64,000 nt of DNA from an uncultured Myxococcales bacterium (GTDB lineage Bacteria; Myxococcota_A; UBA9042), in assembly GCA_903929795.1 (NCBI GenBank), contig CAIYWC010000037.1, positions 186,001-250,000 of the forward strand, read 5' to 3'. Below the pieces are notes generated by a model. The model was not told the DNA's origin. It saw only the letters and a list, made by a program, of their open reading frames with translations, and made no database searches. The position numbers and the translations under genes were made by a program. Positions 45,305 through 54,937 of this stretch are shown in pieces. How positions within the stretch are numbered: the first letter of the stretch is position 1; each line of letters opens with the position of its first letter.

Positions 45305-48300
45305 ATGAAGCTAATTTTTCGCCTGAATTTGCTGGTTTTGTGCGCATTGGCCGCCGCGGCATGTGGCCAAACAGCGGCCCCGAGCGGCGACGACAACACG
45401 GCCGACGTCGGTGGCTGCGCGGACGACGCGTCGTGCGACGTCCAGACCGGCGACGCGGCAACGCCGACCGACGCAACCGGTGAAGACATCGCCAAGCTGG
45501 ACGCCGACGCCGGCAAGGACGCGGCCAAGGACACGGCGATCGCGGACGCGGCGGACACGACCGGCACGCAGGACACGGGCGAAGACGCGCAGACGCTGGA
45601 CATCAAGGTCGATGCCGGCTGTGGCGCGCTGCCGGCAACGCTGGCGACCGGCAGCTTGGTCGTCAACGAGCTGATGATCAAGCCCAAAGCCGTGACCGAC
45701 GCGCTGGGCGAGTGGGTGGAGCTGTACAACGCGTCGTCGACGACGATTCCGCTCACGGGCTTGTACCTGAGCACGGCGGACGGCCTGAGCCACACGGTGT
45801 TTGCTTGCGGTCTGCAAGTCGCGCCGGGCGGCCTCGTGACGCTGTGCCGCAACGCCGACAGCAAGACCAACGGCGGCGTGAAGTGCGACTACGAGTACGG
45901 CGACGACATCAAATTAGCCAACGTTTCCGGAGGATTGGCGCTGCACAACGCGGTGAGTTTTGGCTCCACGCTGCAAGACACGATGTCCTGGGATGCCAGC
46001 CTGCTGCCGGTGGACGGCAAGTCGTGGAGTCTGGACCCCGGCCACGCCAACGCGACCGACAACGACAACAGCGACTTCTGGTGCAACGGCACGACGGCGT
46101 ACGGCGCGGGTGATTTCGGAACGCCGGGCGCGCAGAACGCGGATTGCCCCAAGCCGGTGGACACGGACGGCGACGGCATCGTCGACGGCAAGGACAACTG
46201 CCCGCTGGTGGCCAATCCGGACCAAAAGGACACGGACGGCGACAAGATCGGCGACGCCTGCGACAATTGCCCGACAACCGCCAACGCCAACCAGCTGGAC
46301 ACGGATGGCGACGGCAAGGGCGACGCGTGCGATCCGGCGTGCTGTGGCGACGGCGAGCTCGACACGAAGTATCCCAGCAGCGGCCCCAGCCCGGGCTGCG
46401 CCAACCAGACCGTGACCAGCGAGCAGTGCGACGACGGCAACAGCGACAACGACGACGGCTGCACGACCGACTGCAAGGTCGCGGCGGTCGTGCCGGTGGA
46501 GCTGGTGATCGCTGAAATCATGGCGGTTCCGTACAATGCGGACGTGCAGCCGGGGCAATGGCTGGAGCTGTACAACGGCTCCAGCAAGACGCTGGACCTG
46601 ACCGGCTGGCTGCTGAAATCCGCCAAGGCGGGCCAGGTGACGCTGCCGGCGCTGACGATGGCGCCGGGGACGCGGCTGGTGCTCGGCGGGTCGATGGACA
46701 AGCTCTACAACGGCGGCGCGCAGGTGGATTGGGCGTGGCCGGTCACGTTTACGCTGGATGGCGCTGACGACACGCTGACGGTCGTCCATGGCACGGCGGT
46801 GGTGGACAGCGTGCAGTACGGCGTGCAGACGCCGGCGCCCGTGTCGGGCAAGGCGCTGCAGCTGGATCCGCAGCACCAGTCGGTGGAGTTCAACGATTTC
46901 GCGAAGTTCTGGTGCCAGGCCGACGCGACGTTCAACGACGCGGACCCGACGTCCAGCGACCTGGGCACGCCGGACAAGCCCAACACCACGTGCATCCCCA
47001 GCGGCGCCGACAAGGACGGCGACGGCATCAAGAACGAGGTCGACAACTGCCCGTTTGACAGCAACGCCGACCAAAAAGACACCGACGGCGACGGCTTGGG
47101 CGATGTCTGTGACAACTGCCCCGGCACCGCCAACGTCACCCAGGCGGATGGCGACCACGACGGCGTCGGCGACGTCTGCGACAACTGCCCGCTGATCGCC
47201 AATCCCGACCAAAAGGACTCGAACAGCAATGGTTACGGGGATTTCTGTGACTCGACGACGTGCGGCAACGGCAAGGTCGACCTCTACGAGGTCTGCGACG
47301 ACGGCAACAAGCTCTCGGGCGACGGCTGCTCGGCGACGTGCCAGATCGAAGCGTTCAGCGCCGGACAAATCGTCATCACCGAATTCATGGTCAAGCCGGG
47401 CGCGGTCACCGACGCCCTGGGCGAATGGCTGGAGCTGTTCAATAGCACCGATCAGGCGATCGACATCAGCGGCTGGAACCTGCACGACGACTTGACGCAG
47501 ACCCACATCATCTCGCCCGGCGTGCCGTTTCTGGTGCCGGCCAAAGGCTTTCGCGTGCTCGGCATCAACGGCGACAAGACCAAGAACGGCGGCGTGCCGG
47601 TGGATTACGTCTACGCCGATTTCACGCTCGCCAACACCGCGGACGCGATCGATTTGGCTTGGAACGGCTTGGAGATCGACGACGTGAAGTACATCAAGCA
47701 AACGCCGACGTCCGCTGGCTTTGACATCGAGGACGGCAAGTCCGTGTCGCTGGATCCGACCCACTTCAACGCCACCGACAACGACTTGGCCACCAGCTAC
47801 TGCCCCGGCAAGTTCAAGTGGACGGGCAGCGCGGGCGACTACGGCACGCCGGGCAAGATGAACGTGACGTGCGCGAACATGTGCGTGAATGGCAGCGTCA
47901 ACGTCGCCGACGGCACGCCGTGCGACGACGTGACGACCGAGTGGTGCCAAGCGGGCGTCTGCGTGGTCAAGCCGTACTGCGGCGACAAGATCGTGCAAAC
48001 CAGCTTGGGCGAGCAGTGCGACGATGGCAACACCACCCCGGGCGACGGTTGCGACGCGCAGTGCCACATCGAGGTGAAAGTCGCGCCGGACGGCACGCTG
48101 CTGCTGACGGAGCTGCAGATCAACCCGGACGCCGTGGAGGACGTGGCGGGCGAGTGGCTGGAGTTGTTCAACCCGACGACCAAGGCGATCGACCTGACCG
48201 GCTGGCGCCTGAGCGATCTGACCGGTGATTTGCACGTGATTTCAGCAAGCTGCGGCGACGGTCTGACGGAAGTCGGCGAGGAATGCGATGACCACAACAC

Positions 48301-49537
48301 CAAAGCGGGCGACGGCTGCGACGCGACGTGCCACGTGGAGGGCGTGTGCACGCTTTTGCAATTCAACGGCACAACCAGCATCGCAACCGTGACGCCGGCA
48401 GCGACCTTGCCATTTGGCAAAAACCTGACGATTCACGGCTGGTTCGAGCTCGACAGCCTGTATGGCAACGGCACCTGCCCGACCGCCGGTGGCACCTCGC
48501 CGTGCAGCGACCTGGTCAGCTTCGGCGTCGCCGGCGACGCATCCTTTGGCGCGCGCGTGCAAGACGGCAAGGTGCGCGTGTTCGTCGGCGCTGCGGGCTT
48601 TGACATCGCGGATGCCGTCATCGGCCAGTGGTTCCACCTCGCGCTGACGTACGACAACGGCAAGCTGTACGCGCTCTTGAACGGCGCCATCGCGCTGCAG
48701 GTGTCGGTCGGCGGCTGGCCGACGGGCCAGAACGCAGCGGTCATGACCATCGGCGGCAGCCAGGAGGCGGTCAGCGGCGCCTTGTTGCACCCGCTCGCCG
48801 GCAGCGTCGGCAGCGTGCAGGTCTCCAGCGCTTTTGGCGCCGCGATGCGCCGGCCGATCGGCCCGCAGGTCAAGTGGTCCTCGCCGTGGAAGGGCGACCT
48901 CGTCTCCCTCGCTTTGGACGACGGCACCGGCGCCGCGCCTGTCGACGCCAAGGGCAACACAGTCGCCGTCACCAACGGTGTCTGGAACACGGCGTCCGGG
49001 CCATACTGCAAGGATATCAACGGTTTTGTCGGTGGGAACTCGTCCAAAACGCCGGGCGCTGCCGCGCTGACGATCCCCGCGGGTGGCTATGCGGTCATCG
49101 GCCAGCGCATCGATCTGGCGACCAACAACGACGTCAACGTCCTCTACGGCATGGCCGACAACCCCGCAGGCAGCGGTTTCTCGCTCAGCAACGGCGGCGA
49201 CGAGGTCATCCTCAGCAACCCCGCCAAGACGGTGATCGACGAGGTCGTGTACGATTCCACCTTCCCGTACGGCCAAGGCTACGCGATGATGTTGCTCGGC
49301 AGCTGCTACGACACGGCTGCCAACGACGCGGCGGCTTGCTGGCAGGCTGCGTCGAGCGGTTCGTGCGCGTACGGCGCGTACGTGGCCGCGTCCGGCAGCA
49401 CCAACGCCAAGTGTGGCGTCGGCCTGCCCGCCTGCATCGCTTCCGAAGTCTGCGAGGACATCGGCGCCGGCGACCAGGCCTGCCATTTGAAGGATCGCGG
49501 CACGCCCGGCGTCTTCAACGTCTGTCCTGGACCTTGA
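45305..49537 (+). CDS. Lamin-tail / thrombospondin-3 / DUF4215 repeat surface lipoprotein
   Basis: 1410 residues. The signal [20 protein letters not shown] has Cys20, followed by an Asp/Ala linker to about 110. Order by eye: lamin-tail domain LTD1 (115-279, VVNELMIKP to GTPGAQN); thrombospondin-3 calcium repeats ([15 protein letters not shown] units, 280-350); DUF4215 (CGDGELD to QCDDGN); LTD2 (397-563); thrombospondin-3 (568-652); DUF4215; LTD3 (688-860). Then comes DUF4215 and the first half of LTD4 (930-978). A further DUF4215 and a LamG-like domain (1017-1245) follow, then what looks like the second half of LTD4 (1252-1410). DxDGD loops should bind calcium. Such proteins are usually exported adhesins or matrix components. 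GGAG lies before the ATG. Confidence 0.85.
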   Translation: MKLIFRLNLLVLCALAAAACGQTAAPSGDDNTADVGGCADDASCDVQTGDAATPTDATGEDIAKLDADAGKDAAKDTAIADAADTTGTQDTGEDAQTLDIKVDAGCGALPATLATGSLVVNELMIKPKAVTDALGEWVELYNASSTTIPLTGLYLSTADGLSHTVFACGLQVAPGGLVTLCRNADSKTNGGVKCDYEYGDDIKLANVSGGLALHNAVSFGSTLQDTMSWDASLLPVDGKSWSLDPGHANATDNDNSDFWCNGTTAYGAGDFGTPGAQNADCPKPVDTDGDGIVDGKDNCPLVANPDQKDTDGDKIGDACDNCPTTANANQLDTDGDGKGDACDPACCGDGELDTKYPSSGPSPGCANQTVTSEQCDDGNSDNDDGCTTDCKVAAVVPVELVIAEIMAVPYNADVQPGQWLELYNGSSKTLDLTGWLLKSAKAGQVTLPALTMAPGTRLVLGGSMDKLYNGGAQVDWAWPVTFTLDGADDTLTVVHGTAVVDSVQYGVQTPAPVSGKALQLDPQHQSVEFNDFAKFWCQADATFNDADPTSSDLGTPDKPNTTCIPSGADKDGDGIKNEVDNCPFDSNADQKDTDGDGLGDVCDNCPGTANVTQADGDHDGVGDVCDNCPLIANPDQKDSNSNGYGDFCDSTTCGNGKVDLYEVCDDGNKLSGDGCSATCQIEAFSAGQIVITEFMVKPGAVTDALGEWLELFNSTDQAIDISGWNLHDDLTQTHIISPGVPFLVPAKGFRVLGINGDKTKNGGVPVDYVYADFTLANTADAIDLAWNGLEIDDVKYIKQTPTSAGFDIEDGKSVSLDPTHFNATDNDLATSYCPGKFKWTGSAGDYGTPGKMNVTCANMCVNGSVNVADGTPCDDVTTEWCQAGVCVVKPYCGDKIVQTSLGEQCDDGNTTPGDGCDAQCHIEVKVAPDGTLLLTELQINPDAVEDVAGEWLELFNPTTKAIDLTGWRLSDLTGDLHVISASCGDGLTEVGEECDDHNTKAGDGCDATCHVEGVCTLLQFNGTTSIATVTPAATLPFGKNLTIHGWFELDSLYGNGTCPTAGGTSPCSDLVSFGVAGDASFGARVQDGKVRVFVGAAGFDIADAVIGQWFHLALTYDNGKLYALLNGAIALQVSVGGWPTGQNAAVMTIGGSQEAVSGALLHPLAGSVGSVQVSSAFGAAMRRPIGPQVKWSSPWKGDLVSLALDDGTGAAPVDAKGNTVAVTNGVWNTASGPYCKDINGFVGGNSSKTPGAAALTIPAGGYAVIGQRIDLATNNDVNVLYGMADNPAGSGFSLSNGGDEVILSNPAKTVIDEVVYDSTFPYGQGYAMMLLGSCYDTAANDAAACWQAASSGSCAYGAYVAASGSTNAKCGVGLPACIASEVCEDIGAGDQACHLKDRGTPGVFNVCPGP

Positions 49538-49575
49538 AGCCCGCCCGGGGGTCACCGCGCTCGCTGGAGCCTCCC

Positions 49576-50571
49576 ATGTCCCACAACGCTTTGGCGACGA
49601 CCGACTCGCCCACCGATCTGGCGATGGTGGCGTGCGATCCGCTGCTGGATGCTCTGGCCGACGCGCTGGCGGCGCAGGGCATCCGCGTGCAACGGCCGAC
49701 GCCGCAGACGTGTGCGTGGCAGGCGTTCCTGCAAGGCGCGGTCCTGTGCGTGCTGGCGCCAGCCGCGCAAGAGACGCCCGAGCAGGTCTGGCAGTCGCTG
49801 GCGGATCGCGCGGCGCAGTTGCTGCCGATCTCGGTCGCGGCGCTGCCGGAAGCGCGGCGCACGGAGCAGGGCGACTGGCTCGCCGCCGGGTTTGACGACG
49901 TCGTCGTCGGGACTTTTGACGCCCAGGAGCGTGCCCTGCGCCTGCGCGGGCGCATGCGTTCGCGCGGGGTGCGCCACTCGCTGGCGTCGCGCGACCCGCT
50001 GACTGGCCTGCCGACCCAGCAGGTGTTTTTCTCGCGCCTCGACCCGACGATTCGCCTCTCCTCGCGCGCAACGATGCCCATGGCCGTGGCGGTCATCGAC
50101 ATGGATGGCTTCATCGCGATCGAGCGCGAAAAAGGCCGCGAAGTGGCGCGCGCGCTGCTGATCGACATGGCCGAACACCTGCAGGCGACGCTGCGGCGCT
50201 CGGACACGGTGGCGCGGCTCGGCGACGATCGGTTTGGCTTGATCCTTAATCATATCACGCCATTTGAGGCGCGACGTCTGCTGTACAAGCTGTGGCGCAG
50301 CCTCGGTTTGCGGCCGGAGACGCTGGAGCGGCTGGGCGCGACCGCGGGCCGTGTGACGTTCACCGCGGGCGTGGCGACGTTTCCGGGCGACTCCAGCGAT
50401 GGCCAGGAGCTGTTTACCCGCGCCGAGATCGCGCTGGACGTGGCGCGGACGACCGGTCACCGGCGCGTTCTGCTGTACTCGGAGACCTGTGGCGATTCCG
50501 GAATCGCTACGCATGGTACGGACTTGCGCTACCACCGTGTCCAGTCCGGCAGCCGCGATGAGCCAGAATAG
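49576..50571 (+). CDS. GGDEF-domain protein with degenerate signature
   Basis: 331 residues, ATG at 49576 after GGAGCC. The first ~130 residues resemble a receiver-like alpha/beta fold (LAMVACDPLLDALADALAAQGI, AVLCVLAPAA, FDDVVVGTF) but show no clear phospho-acceptor Asp surroundings. The C-terminal domain has the N-terminal GGDEF landmark DPLTGLPTQQVFFSRLD, the metal Asp region AVAVIDMDGF and TFTAGVATFPGDSSDGQELFTRAEIALDVAR. The catalytic loop, however, reads RLGDDRFG where active cyclases have GGDEF or GGEEF. The catalytic Glu position is Arg, so diguanylate cyclase activity is unlikely; it may bind GTP or c-di-GMP as a regulator. No membrane segment is seen. It lies 369 bases before the actA start. 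Confidence 0.85.
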   Translation: MSHNALATTDSPTDLAMVACDPLLDALADALAAQGIRVQRPTPQTCAWQAFLQGAVLCVLAPAAQETPEQVWQSLADRAAQLLPISVAALPEARRTEQGDWLAAGFDDVVVGTFDAQERALRLRGRMRSRGVRHSLASRDPLTGLPTQQVFFSRLDPTIRLSSRATMPMAVAVIDMDGFIAIEREKGREVARALLIDMAEHLQATLRRSDTVARLGDDRFGLILNHITPFEARRLLYKLWRSLGLRPETLERLGATAGRVTFTAGVATFPGDSSDGQELFTRAEIALDVARTTGHRRVLLYSETCGDSGIATHGTDLRYHRVQSGSRDEPE

Positions 50572-50939
50572 CCGGCGTGACGATTCCGTGACACAAGCGC
50601 CGCGAAGTAGCTTGAAGCGCCGGTTTGCCAAAAAAACACGTCCTACCGACTGGACGAAAGCGTGTATTTGGTCCATAAACCGGCCGGGCTGGGCCCGGTG
50701 CGGGTGCGTCAGGCCTTGAGTTTTCCAGTCTTGCTGATACGTCTGCCGGTTGGCTCATCCTGTGAGCGAAACGGCAGACGTTTCAGTCTGTTGAATGGTT
50801 GTTGCTTTTCTCGCCGGTGACGGACAACTTCGCGCGATTTGGGGCAAAGCCCTGTAGAACGCGAAACCTCGTTCTGCGAACCTGCAATCAGCCCGTGCCC
50901 GGTAGCCATCCACGCGCGGTGCGAAGGAACGCACAGACA
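50572..50939 (+). other. Structured leader/promoter region upstream of actA
   Basis: The 368 bases between the GGDEF gene and actA hold no supported gene but several hairpins: CCGGGC/GCCCGG (50684-50698), the large two-stem hairpin 50740-50780 (listed separately), GGGC/GCCC with an AAA loop (50842-50852) and GTAGAACG/CGTTCTGC (50854-50877; one G-T pair). AAGGA near 50924 probably serves the actA ATG. Part of this may be a transcribed regulatory leader; no known riboswitch fits. Confidence 0.45.
50740..50780 (+). terminator. Two-stem hairpin upstream of actA, possible terminator or attenuator
   Basis: CGTCTGCCG (50740-50748) pairs perfectly with CGGCAGACG (50772-50780). A GTTG/GAAA internal loop separates it from an inner stem GCTCA/TGAGC with a TCCTG loop. 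TTTCAG follows on the plus strand. It lies about 170 bases after the GGDEF stop and 160 before actA, so it could end the upstream transcript or act inside the act leader. Confidence 0.45.
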
Positions 50940-51536
50940 ATGAACCCACGTACTTTGACCCTGCGAACCCTCCGACTGCTGCTGGCGCTTGGCTTGCTGG
51001 CGGCGCTTTCCGGCTGTGAATACACGGACGTGACGGTGCCGACCTACCAAAAGGGCTACAAGCCCGTGCAGCCGATCTCGTTTTCGCACAAGCTCCATGC
51101 CGGCGACCTGCAGATGGAGTGCCAGTACTGCCACTTTGGCGCCGCGGAGAGCCGCAACGGCTCCATTCCGCCGGTGAACGTGTGCATGAACTGCCACAAG
51201 ACGGTCAAGACCGACTCGCCGCAGATCAAGAAGATCGCCGACGCCTACGAGAAAGGCACGTCGATCCCGTGGGTCAAGGTCCACAACCTGCCGGATTTTG
51301 TCAGCTTCAACCACAGCCGCCACGTCAGCCGCGGCGTGGCGTGCCAGACGTGCCACGGACCGGTGCAGGAAATGCCGGAAGTGTACCAGTTCAGCTCGCT
51401 GGCTATGGGCTGGTGCGTGAACTGCCACCGCCAGTACAGCGAGAAAGACAGCGCCCAGTTCGGCCAGACGCCGCCTGAGCAGTTCAAGGACATGCACTTG
51501 AAGCCTTCGACGGATTGCGCGGCCTGCCACCACTAA
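50940..51536 (+). CDS. actA: Alternative complex III subunit A, pentahaem cytochrome c lipoprotein
   Basis: 198 residues from ATG 50940, with lipoprotein signal ending LSGC (Cys26). Five CxxCH haem-binding motifs are present: CQYCH (residue 61), CMNCH (82), CQTCH (135), CVNCH (159) and CAACH (193), together with separate His residues as in cytochrome c7-like modules. ActA of alternative complex III is a membrane-attached pentahaem cytochrome on the periplasmic side that passes electrons from the quinol-oxidising part to a soluble carrier or oxidase. It is the first gene of the act operon; actB starts 59 bases later. The long leader upstream suggests regulated expression. Confidence is high because haem count and gene order both fit. 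Confidence 0.94.
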   Translation: MNPRTLTLRTLRLLLALGLLAALSGCEYTDVTVPTYQKGYKPVQPISFSHKLHAGDLQMECQYCHFGAAESRNGSIPPVNVCMNCHKTVKTDSPQIKKIADAYEKGTSIPWVKVHNLPDFVSFNHSRHVSRGVACQTCHGPVQEMPEVYQFSSLAMGWCVNCHRQYSEKDSAQFGQTPPEQFKDMHLKPSTDCAACHH

Positions 51537-51595
51537 GCCGTTTTGATTCAAGCCCTTACGCCGAAGCACCTTACCAGCTCCGGAGGACCATTTCG

Positions 51596-54500
51596 ATGGA
51601 CCGCAATCGCGACCACAAGAACGACAACCGCGAAGCCAGCCACAAGACTGCGCAATCGTTGGCGATTTCTAACGCCCTCTCGGCCACGCGCAAAGGTGCC
51701 AAGCGGCGCTTTGTCAGCGTCGAGGAGTTGACGCGCAATCCGTCCGTGGACGTGCTGCGCGAACAGGAGCTGGGCCAGGTGCCGGTCGTCGGCGATGGCA
51801 GTGAGCTGCAACGCCGCGACTTCATGAAGGTCATCGGCGCCACGTTCGCCGCCGCCAGCGCGACCGCCTGTGCGCGCCTGCCCGAGCGCTACGCGCGCCC
51901 GTACGTGCAAAAGCCTGAAGAGCTGACGCCGGGCCGCGCCAACTGGTACGCAACCGCGTGCCGCACGTGCTCCGCGGGCTGCGGCTTGCTGGTGAAGAGC
52001 CGCGACGGCCGGCCGATCAAGGTGGAAGGCAACGCGGAGCATCCGGTGAGCAAAGGCGGCGTCTGCGCGTCCGGCCAAGCTGGCGTGCTCGACCTGTACG
52101 ACGGCGACCGCCTGCGCGGTCCAACCGTGGGCGGCGCGCCGTCCAAGTGGGATCCGCTGGACGTCGAAGTCGCCAAGCAGCTTGCGGCCTACGCGACCAA
52201 CGGCAAGGCGCTGGCGATCGTGACGCCGACGGCGAGCGGTCCGGCGAGCCGGGCGGTGATCGCCGCGTTCCAGAAGAAGTTCCCCGGCGTACAGCATGTC
52301 GTGTATGAAGCCGAGACCATCGGCGCGATCACCGCGGCGCACGCGCTGACGCACAGCAAAAAAGCCGTGCCAGGCCTACATTTTGAGCGCGCCGAGTACG
52401 TCGTCTCCTTTGGCGCCGACTACCTGGGCACGTGGCTGCAGCCGGCGGCGTTCACCAAGCAGTGGTCGTCGACCCGCGCGGTGTCGCTGGACAAGAAGAC
52501 GATGTCGCGGACCGTCCAGATCGAGACGCGGCTGTCGCTGACGGGCTCGAACGCCGATGAGCGCCTGCGGATCCTGCCGAGCGAGCAGCGCGGCTTGGTG
52601 CTGGCGCTGGCGGTCAAGATCGCCGCGGCGACGGGCGCGGATCTGGGCGTGACGGCAGCCAGCAACGACAAAATCGACAAGATTGCCAAGGACTTGCTGG
52701 CCATCAAGGGCAAGTCGCTGGTGGTCAGCGACTCCGACGATGTGGCGGTCCAGGGCGCTGTCGCGTTTATCAACGAGCAGCTGGGCAACTACGGGAAAAC
52801 GCTGGATTTGTACTCGCACCTGCAGTCCAATCTGGCGGACGCGGCGGCGATCGACAAGCTGCTGGCGGATGTGAAGTCGGGCGCGGTGACGGGCCTGGTG
52901 CTGGTCGGCGTGAATCCGGCGTACGACAGCCCGACGCCGGGCGCATGGGCGCAAGCCATCAAAAAGGCAGAGGTTTCCATCGCGCTTTCGCAGCGCGCGG
53001 ACGAGACCGCGAAGCTGTGCAAGATCGTCGCCGCGAGCAACCACGCGCTGGAGTCGTGGGGCGACCTGGAGACGGTGGCGGGCACGCTGACGCTGCAACA
53101 GCCGCTGGTCAACCCGATTTTTGACACGCGCCAGGCGGAGGATTCCCTGCTGCTGTGGGCGGGCGCGCAGGTCGCGGGCAAGCCGGCGACGTTCCTGCCG
53201 TTCCTGCGCGAGACGTGGCAGCAGCAGGTCGCGATCCGCGCCGGCAAGCCGGCGGATTTTCAGAAATTTTGGGACAAGTCGGTGCACGACGGTTATGTCG
53301 TCGTCGGTCGCGAGAACGTGGTGATTCCGGGCGGTCCAGCTGAAGTGGCGCCGCCGCAGGACGCGAGCCCGGTGGCGATCGCCGCGGAAGCGTCGGCCGT
53401 TGCGCTGCCGGTGGCCGCGACGCCGGAGATGAAGCTGGAGGCCCCGCCGCCGCCGCTGTACACGCTGGAAGGCGTCAAGAAAGCGCTGGCGACGCCGGCG
53501 GCGAAGGTCGAGGGCGCGGGCAAGTTCGAGTTGGTGCTGTTCCCGACCGTGGCGCTGCGCTATGGCCAGCAGGCCAACAACCCGTTTTTGCACGAGATGC
53601 CGGACCCAATCACCAAGTCGACCTGGGGCAATTACGCTTGCTTGTCGCCCAAGACGGCGACGGCGCTGGGCGTGGGCTCGAGCGACGTGGTGGCCGTGAA
53701 AGCGGGCGGCGCGACGGTCGAGTTGCCGGTGGTGCTGAGCCCAGGCCTGCACGACGGCGCGATCGCGCTGCCGCTGGGCTTTGGCCGCACGGCGGTGGGC
53801 AAGATCGGCGACGGGCTGGGCAAGGACGTGCGCGTGCTGGTGCCCGGCGGCGGCGCGGCCAGGGCGGACGTGACCAAAACCGGCGCGGTCGATCCGGTCG
53901 CGTTCAGCCAGGTGCACCACAGCTACGAGCACCGCGACAGCGTGCGCGAGACCAGCTTTGCCGAGTGGTCCGAGGATCCGAAGGCCGGCAACGAGACGCT
54001 CGAGGAGTCGATGCACGACCCGGGCAAGCGCGACAAGCGCATCACGCGCTCGATCTGGAACCGCCACGAGTACCCTGGCCACAAATGGGGCATGGCGATC
54101 GACCTGAACAAGTGCACCGGCTGCGGCGCGTGCGTTGTGTCGTGCAACATCGAGAACAACATCCCGGTTGTCGGCAAGTCCGAAGTGCTGCTGCGCCGCG
54201 AGATGCATTGGATGCGCATCGACCGCTACTTCAGCGAGCGCGGCCCGGCGCCGGCGGACGGCCAGGACTGGGATTCGACCAAGGACGACCTGTTGGCGCT
54301 GGCGGACAACCCGGAAGTCGTGCACATGCCGATGCTCTGCCAGCAGTGTGATAACGCGCCGTGCGAGACGGTGTGCCCGGTGCTGGCGACGGTCCACAGC
54401 TCGGAAGGCCTGAATACGCAGGCGTACAACCGCTGCATCGGCACGCGCTATTGCGCCAACAACTGTCCGTACAAAGTGCGTCGTTTCAACTGGTTCAACT

Positions 54501-54934
54501 ACCCGCACGGCGAGATGGAAGGCAAGCAGGAGAAAGACCTGGTGGCCTTGGCGCTCAACCCGGACATCACCAAGCGCTCGCGCGGCGTGATGGAGAAGTG
54601 CAGCTTCTGCGTGCAGCGCATCCAGGAAGTGAAGGCGCTGGCGGCGCGGGAAGGGCGCATCGACCCGAACGCCAACGGCCAGATCTGCAAGCCCGACGAG
54701 GTCAAGACCGCGTGCCAGCAGTCCTGCCCGGCGGAAGCCATCACGTTTGGCGACATGAACGCCGCGAGTCAGGTCAAAAAGCAGTACGACGATCCGCGCA
54801 ACTACTCGGCGCTGGTCGAGGTCGGTACGCAGCCGGCGGTGACGTACATGACCAAGGTGCGCAACTCGGATCGCGTGCGCGCGCCCAAGCACGAAAAGCA
54901 CGAACACGCTGCTGCCAAAAAGGCGGAGGGTTAA
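51596..54934 (+). CDS. actB: Alternative complex III subunit B, molybdopterin-oxidoreductase-like and Fe-S fusion
   Basis: 1112 residues, ATG at 51596 with GGAGGA eight bases before it. A twin-arginine motif, RRDFMK (73-78), and a hydrophobic stretch sit after an unusual 70-residue hydrophilic extension, so the protein is exported folded by Tat. The first part resembles the large molybdopterin oxidoreductase subunit (CRTCSAGCG near 122, then the dinucleotide-fold region); in known ActB this part carries no Mo cofactor. From about 840 there is a ferredoxin-like subunit with four cluster motifs: CTGCGACVVSC (840), CQQCDNAPCETVC (915), CIGTRYCANNC (947) and CSFC (1002) with a later CQQSC. In the known complex these hold three 4Fe-4S and one 3Fe-4S cluster. 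actC starts 4 bases after the stop. Confidence 0.95.
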   Translation: MDRNRDHKNDNREASHKTAQSLAISNALSATRKGAKRRFVSVEELTRNPSVDVLREQELGQVPVVGDGSELQRRDFMKVIGATFAAASATACARLPERYARPYVQKPEELTPGRANWYATACRTCSAGCGLLVKSRDGRPIKVEGNAEHPVSKGGVCASGQAGVLDLYDGDRLRGPTVGGAPSKWDPLDVEVAKQLAAYATNGKALAIVTPTASGPASRAVIAAFQKKFPGVQHVVYEAETIGAITAAHALTHSKKAVPGLHFERAEYVVSFGADYLGTWLQPAAFTKQWSSTRAVSLDKKTMSRTVQIETRLSLTGSNADERLRILPSEQRGLVLALAVKIAAATGADLGVTAASNDKIDKIAKDLLAIKGKSLVVSDSDDVAVQGAVAFINEQLGNYGKTLDLYSHLQSNLADAAAIDKLLADVKSGAVTGLVLVGVNPAYDSPTPGAWAQAIKKAEVSIALSQRADETAKLCKIVAASNHALESWGDLETVAGTLTLQQPLVNPIFDTRQAEDSLLLWAGAQVAGKPATFLPFLRETWQQQVAIRAGKPADFQKFWDKSVHDGYVVVGRENVVIPGGPAEVAPPQDASPVAIAAEASAVALPVAATPEMKLEAPPPPLYTLEGVKKALATPAAKVEGAGKFELVLFPTVALRYGQQANNPFLHEMPDPITKSTWGNYACLSPKTATALGVGSSDVVAVKAGGATVELPVVLSPGLHDGAIALPLGFGRTAVGKIGDGLGKDVRVLVPGGGAARADVTKTGAVDPVAFSQVHHSYEHRDSVRETSFAEWSEDPKAGNETLEESMHDPGKRDKRITRSIWNRHEYPGHKWGMAIDLNKCTGCGACVVSCNIENNIPVVGKSEVLLRREMHWMRIDRYFSERGPAPADGQDWDSTKDDLLALADNPEVVHMPMLCQQCDNAPCETVCPVLATVHSSEGLNTQAYNRCIGTRYCANNCPYKVRRFNWFNYPHGEMEGKQEKDLVALALNPDITKRSRGVMEKCSFCVQRIQEVKALAAREGRIDPNANGQICKPDEVKTACQQSCPAEAITFGDMNAASQVKKQYDDPRNYSALVEVGTQPAVTYMTKVRNSDRVRAPKHEKHEHAAAKKAEG

Positions 54935-54937
54935 TCC

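Noticed and set aside
50830..50915. c-di-GMP (GEMM-I) riboswitch before actA
   Set aside because: GCAAAGCC and GGTAGCC words are present, but the GGGCAAACC/GAAA tetraloop-receptor half and the TTACCG end are absent, and the order of helices does not fit.
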